In this document: positions 56,030 to 64,000 of the stretch, in pieces | How positions within the stretch are numbered: the first letter of the stretch is position 1 | Layout of the letters: the number at the start of each line of letters is the position of its first letter | Source of the DNA: Lunularia cruciata | Taxonomy: Eukaryota > Streptophyta > Marchantiopsida > Lunulariales > Lunulariaceae | NCBI GenBank assembly: GCA_948567375.1 | Contig: OX419757.1 | Coordinates: 42,904,001-42,968,000, forward strand | DNA length: 64,000 nucleotides | Direction: 5' to 3' | Made by a program: the position numbers and the translations under genes | The notes under the pieces: model-generated | Told to the model about the DNA's origin: nothing | The model's database searches: none | What the model saw: only the letters and a program-made list of their open reading frames with translations

Positions 56030-56940
56030 AGAGACTATAAGAGAAACACATGAGAAGAAACACTAAGCTTCACACTCAACAATCCAATACCTCAAAGTAG
56101 CACTTTATCTTTATTATATAGTAAAGAGAATTCACTCAAAGGAAGCTCCACCCTTGGATTAGATGAATGGATTTGTGACATGGCAATGAGCTCTACCTTT
56201 AGATTAGTTGTATGTATGGGTGAAATGTTGGTTCTTATCCTATCTAGTTTGTTAAACAAGTTTTGATATGAGGAAATCTTTAGAAAATCTTCCTATATGA
56301 ATCTCAAAATTGCATGGGTGAGGTATAATTGGAAAGCTCTTGATGAAACAAATAAGGGAGAGAAGGAAGGGTAATCAAAATATACATATTCCTTTCTAAT
56401 GGGATGAAAATCATTTAAGGTCTAATTCATCCATTCAGGCCTCCAAAATTGGTTCTAAAGTTTCTTTTTTGGCTCCTACTCTATTAATAAAAGTATTCTT
56501 TTGGCAATACTTCTATTTGATTTTCTTAGTCTGATGCCTAAAACATCCTTACAAATATTACCAAGCCAATTTTAACCTTTAGATAATATTTAGCAATTGG
56601 TATTAGATTTTCAAGTTGTTTTTGGATCCTACTCTATTAGTGGTACTCTTTTGATGAAGCCTCTATCTGATCTACCTAACCCATCACAACTAACATCCTT
56701 CCAGATGTTACCAAGCCAATTCTCATATAAAGATAATATGTTTAGCTCTTGGTATTACATGTTTATGATATTTTTGGCTCTTGCTCTATCAGTAGTATTC
56801 TTTTGGTGATACCTCTATCTAATCTCACTAACACATCATACCTAACATCCTTCCAAATGTTACCAAGCCAATTTTCATATAAAATTAATATGTTTAGCTA
56901 TTGGTATTACAAACATCTAATATATCAAAGGTTGGTGCCA
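56030..56940 (-). repeat. LTR family B, minus strand, with three U3 units
   Basis: Reverse complement of the Element 4 LTR type. CCAAGCCAAT occurs at 56561, 56711 and 56863, so the U3 unit is repeated three times with a period of 150-152 bases. It is inserted between integrase core halves of Element 5. Confidence 0.72.
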
Positions 56941-56944
56941 AATG

Positions 56945-57250
56945 GATTTGCTTACTAAGCTTATCCAAAAACACCGTGATTGTTGTGTGACCTTGCTTGT
57001 GACCTTGGATAAGGATATAATTAGATCAAAGCTCACATTCTCCCATCAAGAAGATAGGATGAGAAGTGGTTGGAGGAGTTCATTTAGTTTTTGGTTGTTG
57101 GACTTGTTGCATTGGCAACTCTCACAAGATTAGACAAACTCTCAAACATCATTTGCCATGTTGGACCACAACCATTGGTGTTTTAGGGTACCCAAGGTCT
57201 TGTTGACACCCATGTGATTAACTGTTGGTAAGTCATGGCCTTCTTGAAGG
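56945..57250 (-). pseudogene. Element 5 integrase zinc head and core start
   Basis: The minus-strand reading gives HMGVNKTLGT, a Cys pair in SCESCQCNKSNNQK and LLQPLLILSSWWENVSFDLI, the linker and first catalytic strand of gypsy integrase. Confidence 0.65.
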
Positions 57251-57844
57251 TGCACAAGTCATAGATCACCCTTGGTTGAAATATAGATCTGATTCTCCCA
57301 AAATAGAAGGCCTTCATTAAAGGAGAAGGTTTTTTATTCATTGTCATGAACAGCAAGATGAACTTGTACCATCTTAAAGAAGAGGTCTTGTTTTAAAGTG
57401 GTCCTAAACTCAATTTGGACTTTGGAGTAGATCAACATTATTGTAATTACCATCGGCTGAGAGGAAAGGACTTCAAATCATGTCATCATGATAGAACTTA
57501 GGGATGATATGGAATCTACTAAGTTTGTTCTCAAGTTTGAAGTCAAAAAATTGTTATTTTTCTTCCCATCAATCATGTCAACTCTTCATGAATTCCAAAT
57601 TTAATGTTTGCAACAAGAGTTTGTGATCAATTCACATGATCACTTGTTTCTACAAGAGATACTACCTCCATGCCTTGGTGGCATATATCATTGCAAGTTA
57701 ATCTTGATTTTGAGAAAATTACTTCCTTTATATGGTGATAAGTTAGTGAGACGCAAAGGCAATAGGATGTAGCTCATTTGGAAATTCCTATTGCAACACA
57801 ACTCCAATAGTAAAGTTAGAAGTATCAAAATCAACCACACAAGG

Positions 57845-58455
57845 TCATTGAGGATCATATGGTTGAAGAATAGGTCTTAACAACACCATATGTTTCAGCT
57901 TTTGGAATGCTTCTTTAGCTTGGAGGTCTACAAAAACCTTGAGGTCTTCCCTAAAGCTTTGGTCAATGGTGTGGCCACATGAGCATAATAGTGGATGAAT
58001 TGTTGATAAACTTATCAATCTTTTAAATGCCCACGCTTTTGTGATATCCTTTGGAGTAGGCCAATCAAAAATGGTTTTGATTTTCTCTTCTTCCATCTTG
58101 ATCATCTCTGATCAGATCTTGTGACCCAAGAAGGTAACTTCCTTCTACCAAAAGGTACAATTTGACTTCTCATAGTAAACTTTTCATTGATATAATTGTC
58201 TTAGGACCAATTGCACATGATTTGTGTGTTTTGCCTCTATCTTGCTATAGATTAAAATATAATCCAAAAACACCACCATGTAATAATCCAATAGCCCATC
58301 CAACATCTTATGCATTTGATCCATGAAGACTGTTGGAGCATTAGTGAGCTCAAAAAGTAGAATTGAAAATGCTCATACCTTGTGCAAACGGTAATCCTTT
58401 TAACATCCTCTTTATGAATAGGAATCTACCAATAGGTGTTTTGGAGATCCAACTT
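57845..58455 (-). pseudogene. Element 5 reverse transcriptase
   Basis: About 58340-58230 reads LTNAPTVFMDQMHKML, then VVFLDYILIYSK. The second Asp of the catalytic pair is now Tyr. 57845-58105 reads IFDWPTPKDITKAWAFKRL and EAFQKLKHMVLLRPIL, the connection to RNase H. Confidence 0.75.
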
Positions 58456-58565
58456 AGAGAAGTATTGAGTAGCTTGCTAAATGATTCTAGAATACTCTTA
58501 TAATTCTTATCTAATTTGGCCTATTTGCTATTTTGTTAGTCTTAACTTACTCGTTGGTAAACTCC
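58440..58565 (-). repeat. LTR family A start, fragment
   Basis: The reverse complement matches the first 120 bases of the family-A LTR, similar to 54.95-55.07 kb. Confidence 0.55.
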
Positions 58566-58569
58566 ACAT

Positions 58570-58790
58570 TTTCACAAAGTGCTTCTATTGGTAATGAGCA
58601 CTTGAGACAAGTCATGGTGAGAAAAGACTACAACTAAGTATAATTGAGCTCATTGTGGAGCAATCACATCCTTGGTGGTAGGATGCACATGAATCATTTT
58701 ATCAAGGCAATTGACAAAGACTTTGATGGAGTCAGACCCTAAGATGGTCGTGTGCAATTCACAAACTAGATCCATGTTGTAATATTATGG
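58570..58790 (-). pseudogene. Gypsy integrase core fragment
   Basis: The minus-strand reading MIHVHPTTKDVIAPQ and HHDLSQVLITNR is closely similar to Element 4 at 50110-50240. Confidence 0.65.
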
Positions 58791-59310
58791 ATTTTACCAA
58801 AAAGTTAGTCAAGAATAATAAAATTACAAAAAGGCTAAATTAGCTAAGAATTATAAGAATATTTAGCTATCTAGGAAGCTATTTTGTACTTTCCATGTAA
58901 CAATATGGATTTTAGCAACATAGTTAGTAAAGCTAACAAAGTAAAGAATAAGCCAAATTAGCCTAGAATATTCTAAAAGCATCTAGGAAGCTTCTTGGGA
59001 AGCTTCCTAACTACCTTAACTTGCAAGCAGGTTGTTTCTAGAAGGAAGGTTCTAGAAACTTCCAACTAGCTTAGCTTGCACGCCAAGTAGACGGCTTCTA
59101 GAAAGAAGCTTCTTGAGAAGCTTCTTGTTTAACTTGGCTTGCACTCTAAGAAAGTAGCACAAGGAAGCTTCTCAAGGGCCTTGTATCCTTCATATAAATA
59201 CCAAAGCCAAAGCTCATGCTAGGCATTTGGAGTTTTCTTACATTCAAGTGTCCCAATGTGAGTTTCCATTGTCTTATTTCTCTCATTGATCTCGTTCTTT
59301 TATATTCCAC
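58791..59310 (+). repeat. LTR family A copy
   Basis: GAAGCTTC-centred tandem units with TTAGCTTGCAC, TATA-like CATATAAATACC at about 59192, end TCTCATTGATCTCG. A partly doubled start at 58780-58920 suggests two overlapping insertions or a duplication. Confidence 0.7.
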
Positions 59311-59684
59311 GTATTAGATAATGTGCATGCCAAGTGGTGACTTTGAATAAGAAGCTTCTTGCAAAGCTTCCTGGCTAGTTTAGCTTGCACACCAAGTAAG
59401 TGAATTCTAGCAACAAACTTCTTGGGAAGCTTCCCAACTAGCTTAGCTTGCACACCAAGTAGATGGCTTCTAGAAGGAAGCTTCTTGGTTAGCTTGGCTT
59501 GCACTCTAAGAAAATGGCTTTTATGAAGCTTTTTGAGAAGCTTCTCAAGAGCCTTGTATGCTTCCTTGGTAATACCAAAACCCAAACTCATGCTAGGCAT
59601 TCAAATTTTTCCTTATTCAAAAGTCCAAATGTGATATTTTGCTCTAATCTTCCATTTTCTTATTTCACTCCTTGGTCTATTACA
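59311..59684 (+). repeat. LTR family A, probable 5' LTR of Element 6, 5' truncated
   Basis: Three GAAGCTTC/TTAGCTTGCACACCAAGTA units of about 63 bases, then CTCCTTGGTCTATTACA. Directly after it, TGGTTTTAGTGC (59686-59697) is 9/12 identical to the tRNA-iMet primer site. Confidence 0.62.
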
Positions 59685-62600
59685 TTGGTTTTAGTGCACA
59701 AATGAGATGGATGGACTTTATGGACCACCAAATCTATTTCCAACAAACCATTGGGATTTTAATGTCCATGTACTACTCAAGCATCATTTCATACACTTCA
59801 TCATCTCACGCTTTGGGCAAAATTTTCCAAATTACCTTGTTTGATAAACATTTGGTACTTCTAAATGTAACTTATGGTGAATAGTGGACATGTTGCATCT
59901 ACTTGTTAACTTAGATAAGTTGTAGGTATTTTGATAGAGTAGTTACCATGGCAGTAATACACAAAGTTATCATTGTCATGCAACAATAAATTTAGCACCT
60001 TACTCAATTGTTGGAAGAACAAGATCATCAATGATAAGAGCATGTAGAGAGAGTACCAATTTGACAAAAAGAAGAGCAAATCCTATTTTTGAAGCCAAAG
60101 GTATTTGAAAGTAAGAACCTCTTGGGTAGAATAGAGAATTTTGTGTTTGATTGTGAATGATACTTCGAAGCTACAAATCTTCAAGATGAACAAAGATATA
60201 TTCTCTTTGCTTCAAGCCAATTGGATGGAGTGGTAAAATTATAGTGGAAATTCTTAGTGATATGGGCTAAATGGTAGTTTTTTGTGCCAATCTCAACATG
60301 GAAAGAATTCAAGAGTGCAATAAGTGGGCAATTCCAAGCTAAATATAACATAAGCCGCATGAGATAGATTGGTAGAATTGAAGTAGATTGGTTATGTAAG
60401 AAGTTACATCACTCCATTCCAAAATATCATAATGCAAATTCAAGATATATTAGAAGGTGAAGCTTTGGATCAATTTGTGAGGGGCTTGAAGTCATGCACC
60501 AAGTTGGAAGTGACCATGTGGGAGCCCAAACACTTGGAGGACGCCATGCAATTGGCCGAGCACTTGGATTCCTTGGTTGCAACAACTTGGTCTTTACTTT
60601 GACCTTCACAAAACCTTCACACACACTACACACAGGTGGAGGAACCAACACCAATGGAGATCAATGCCATAAAAAAAAACCACTTGGTCCTACAGATAAG
60701 AAAAGATTGTGACAACATGGTGGTTGCTTTTAGTGTCGTTAAATTGGGCATCATATTGTTAAATGCCCACTCAAGAATGGACAATCCCAACAAATCACCC
60801 AAATGGGGTTTTTAGAGCGTGATGTTTAGGGAACAAGGAATCCCAATAGGAGAACTTGAGCCATCTATTGGAAACTTGATTAATTCTTATGGGATTGAAG
60901 ATTTGACATCTGCAAGTTTGCTTCACTTGTAAGGTACAATATCTAATTGTGATTGTAGGATTTTGGTTGATTCAAGAAATTGAAAGAATTGCATGTCAAT
61001 GCAATTAGCAAGGAAATGAAATGTATTCTTATCAAGCCAATCATTAGAAGTAGATTGATGATGGTGGATGGTAAAGAAGATTTACATTCTGTACTTCACA
61101 TCTTGTTACATTCAAGATTGGGAAATAGTATTTGGAGTGTATGAGGTTTATAGACACCTCTACACTATGATGTCATTTTGGGTTTACCTTGGCTTAGACG
61201 TCATAAGATTCAATTTGATTGGACTCAATTGCAAATTCAAGTACAACACCAAGGTAGAAATTACCAATTAGGTTGTTTGACACCTTGGAGTAAGACACCT
61301 GAGTATAGTTAATCCCAAGATAGGAAGCCAGCCATGGAGCAAGCTTTAGAAGAATATAAGTCTATTCTTGAGGTGTTGATCAAGCCAATTATACATGGAG
61401 AATTTGAGTAGGGCCAAAAGCCTTATCAAGAAATCAATCAAATAGTTCCAAAGTTTGAAAATGTGTTTCCATATGATATGCCAAAGGGATTATCCTCCAA
61501 TCATGGTACACCCTTCAAGATTGAGTTATTGCTAGGAAGTACTCTAGTGAGTAGACCAATCTTCTGGCTCTCACCAAAGGAGTTGGAAAAGCTTTGAATA
61601 ACACAAACAGAGTTATTTGAGAAATATTTATACAACATAATACATCTTCTTGGAGAGCACCAATATTCTTTGTTCCAAAGAAGGATAGAAGACTTTGCTT
61701 TTATATTGATAACTATGGACTCAATAAATAAATAGTGAAATATGCATACCTCTTGCCTCAAATTCACAACTTGCTAGCTCAATTGAGTGGAACATAATAC
61801 TTCTCCAAGTTGGATCTCCAAAGTGCATATTGGTAGATTCCCATTGATAAAGAGGATGTGCAAAATTTTACCTTTTGTACAAGGTATGGGCATTTTGAAT
61901 GCCCATATTTAATCATAACTCTAATCATAATTTTGAACTCACTAATCCAACAGTCTTCATGGATCAAATGCATTGGGTGTTAGATGTGCTCTTGGATTAG
62001 TATATGGTTATGTTATTGGATGATATTTAATCTATAGCAAGACAAAGGCAAAACATGCAAATCACATGCAAGAAGTGCTAAGACTACTACATCAATGGAA
62101 CATGCTTGCAACTTGACCATAATATCCCAATCTTTACAACAAGCCAAATCACATCTCCTTGTTACTCAAAATCATCAAAAACAATATGCAGACTACCATC
62201 ATCATGATCATACCTATCAATTAGGTGATAAGGTCATACTTTCTTCTTGTGACCTACCCATCCCACTTGATATACAAGTTCATAAACTTGTTTCTTACTG
62301 GATATGTCCATTTGATATCACCTAAGTTATTTCTCTTGTTGCTTGTCATCTTGCCTTGCCTTGCCTTGTCATATGCAAATCCACACTATCTTTCATGTTT
62401 CCAAGTTGAAGCCCTATGTTTCTAACCCATCTTCCTTTTCCTCTTGTGTCCAACCTCCTCCTCTTCTCGTCCCTATCACCTATCATGAGGAGTATGAAGT
62501 TGATTATATCATTGCATGATGCGAGATTCAACATGGCTGCCAACAACATACAAAGTACAAGGTCCTTTGGAAAGGGTACCCCTTCATGATGCCACTTAGG

Positions 62601-62690
62601 AGCCACTTTCTCATCTCCAAAATACACAAACAGCTATCTAGGAGTTTGAAGCTTCCACAATGACAAGGACATCACCAATCAACAATGTGG
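59685..62690 (+). mobile_element. Element 6: Ty3/gypsy (chromovirus-type) remnant with pol deletion
   Basis: Gag with knuckle (60725-60766), protease remnant (about 60956, VDSRN), RT (61440-62040, with SPKELEKL and a YWQIP-like region) and a catalytic LLDDI string near 62015. The reading jumps near 62100 to the integrase tail (QQAKSHLLVTQNHQKQYAD, GDKVILSS). A chromodomain piece (YKVLWKGYP, about 62552-62578) follows. RNase H and most of integrase are missing. Confidence 0.78.
60725..60766 (+). pseudogene. Element 6 zinc knuckle with two stops
   Basis: CF*CR*IGHHIVKC keeps the CX2CX4HX4C spacing. The two stops are TAG and TAA, each one C-to-T step from Gln codons. Confidence 0.75.
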
Positions 62691-63185
62691 GATGTAACAA
62701 TATTAGACTAACAAAATAAAAAAATAAGCCAAATTAGCTACAAATATTCTAGAAATATCTAGGAAGCTACTTGGTACTTTCCAAGTGTTGGGTAATGTGC
62801 ATGCTAAGTGGTAACTTTGAGGAGTAAGTTTCTTGGGAACTTCATAGTAAGCTTAGCTTGCGTGCTTAGTAAGTAGCTTCTAGAAGGAAAATTCTTGGAA
62901 AACTTCCCAATTAGCTTAGCTTGCACACCAAGTAGATGGCTTCTATAAGGAAACATCTTGAGAAGTTTCACGGTTAGACTTGCTTGCACTCTAAGAAAGT
63001 GGCTATTAGGAAGCTTCTTGAGAAGCTTATCAAGAACCTTGTATGTTTCCATATAAGTACCAAATCCCAAGTCTATGTTAGGCATTTGGAGTTTTACTCA
63101 TTCAAGAATCCCAAAGTGATCTTTCAATCTAATCTTCCAATTTCCAAATTTCTCTCCTTGGTCTTTTGTACATGCTTACCTATTC
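62691..63185 (+). repeat. LTR family A, probable 3' LTR of Element 6
   Basis: Starts GATGTAACAATATTAG, keeps the tandem GAAGCTTC units and CCATATAAGTACC (TATA region, about 63049), and ends CTCTCCTTGGTCTTTTGTACA. Confidence 0.7.
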
Positions 63186-63199
63186 TTAACATTATTGAA

Positions 63200-64000
63200 G
63201 AGTAGAGAGGGATTTAAAGAGTCATGTGGGAGTTTGGTTAAAAGCTTTATTCTGTTGACAAAGTAGGCAACTTTGAATGTACCCCATCACATCATTGCTC
63301 ATCTTGGGCTAATAGTAATAGCATTTGACCACATCTAAGATCTTGTCCACTTTAACATGACCTGCAATGGTGGAATCATGACATTTCACTATGATCATGG
63401 TTCTTATGTCTATGGCATCCACAATCCATCACTTACCATCATGGAATGTGAGTCCTTGGGTACTAATTATGCCGTTGGATGATTGAGCTCCTACAATCTA
63501 TGGGTTATTCTTCATAGCAACAAGAATCCTTGGCTAGAATTCAAGGTTCATCTTGACCTTTACCACCAAATTGTTGCCATAAGCATCAGAGTGAATACTT
63601 TTGCAATTTGTCTTACCTTATACATATATTATTTTCATGTTGAATTGTTGTCTCCACTCTACCAAATTTGTCAATGAGATAGATCTTTCTATGTCTCAAG
63701 GTAGACTAGAGGTTTATGGTCTATCTCCACTTCAAATGCCTTCTTTCCAAGATAGTGCTTCCAATGCTTGGTTCCAAGGACCATGGCAAACTCTTCTCAT
63801 TTGGGAGTGTGAAAATTGCATTCTCTTGGTAACAACTTTTGAGAGAATTATGCAACTAGGTACCATACATTCATCCTATTCTTGTTGTAGGACAACTTTT
63901 ATTGCAATGCTTGATGCATCTATAGCCAACTTGATTGGGCATTTTGGGTCATACCATTTCAAGGTTGGTGCATTTAATAATGCATCTTTCAATTCCTAAA
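63200..64000 (-). pseudogene. Ty3/gypsy RNase H and integrase head, minus strand, cut by window end
   Basis: Reverse complement of the Element 4 stretch at about 49250-49990. The plus-strand shadow of both contains the same SCCRTT and IGHFGSY words. The integrase zinc head lies at about 63470-63270. Orientation is opposite to Element 4. Confidence 0.65.

Larger units (their letters stand above)
55100..58490 (-). mobile_element. Element 5: Ty3/gypsy remnant on the minus strand
   Basis: From right to left: RT, RT-RNase H connection, integrase zinc head, integrase core, chromodomain-type tail. Another LTR copy (about 56030-56940) is inserted in the integrase. Truncated at the right by a family-A LTR fragment (58440-58560). 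Confidence 0.8.

Noticed and set aside
34000-64000. Organelle or bacterial contamination as the source of the AT-rich half
   Set aside because: Gypsy chromodomain-type elements and LTRs fill it, and no plastid, mitochondrial or bacterial gene was seen. A misjoin of nuclear sequence remains possible.

Overview
The window looks like nuclear DNA of a land plant. The evidence is plant-type Copia elements with tRNA-iMet primer sites, chromodomain-type Ty3/gypsy remnants, a methyl-CpG-binding-domain gene with GT-AG introns, and a PHD-finger gene whose zinc module resembles the plant VIN3-like/Oberon group. I cannot name the species; the repeat families are not ones I recognise. No rRNA, tRNA, CRISPR or bacterial-type operon was seen.

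The left half (1 to about 34 kb) has moderate GC. Its background is a diverged repeat family, called R here, whose visible copies all lie in the same orientation. They lie at about 1-597, 6.5-7.1, 7.6-8.8, 15.3-16.3, 20.1-20.7, 21.5-22.4, 22.5-23.2, 27.2-28.6, 30.4-30.8 and 31.45-31.66 kb. Three Copia retrotransposons interrupt it. Element 1 (598-5753) is complete and young-looking, with TATAA target duplications and near-identical 247/248-bp LTRs. Element 3 (8771-20074) is older and heavily broken. It carries Element 2 (9149-14245) nested in its leader and a 1-kb R-type insertion in gag, flanked by an 11-bp direct repeat. Element 2 is the most striking item. Directly after its LTR comes a 14-base match to the complement of the initiator-tRNA anticodon arm, the half-tRNA priming seen in Drosophila copia. 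The gag start region lies in the LTR and primer site.

Between 23 and 34 kb lie the only plausible host genes, both on the minus strand: a VEL/Oberon-like PHD protein (24947-26524, perhaps with a coiled-coil exon at 24270-24671) and an MBD protein in at least two exons (32238-33303). An inverted, decayed fragment of the PHD gene lies at 30.85-31.24 kb. A broken reverse transcriptase with a GTNC motif lies at 28.95-29.93 kb. Just left of the genes, 20.83-21.20 kb holds two adjacent long palindromes.

The right half (about 34-64 kb) is AT-rich and contains no intact gene. It is a layered graveyard of Ty3/gypsy elements in both orientations, full of stops that fit C-to-T decay of CAA, CAG and CGA codons. 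Two LTR families dominate. One contains a tandem unit rich in GAAGCTTC; the other carries one, two or three copies of a roughly 150-bp U3 repeat. Two diverged copies of an unknown charged, coiled-coil-coding unit (39.2-42.2 and 52.3-54.8 kb) and a GC-rich hairpin island (40.63-41.17 kb) do not fit any family I know. The sharp change near 34 kb may be a real heterochromatin border or an assembly join.
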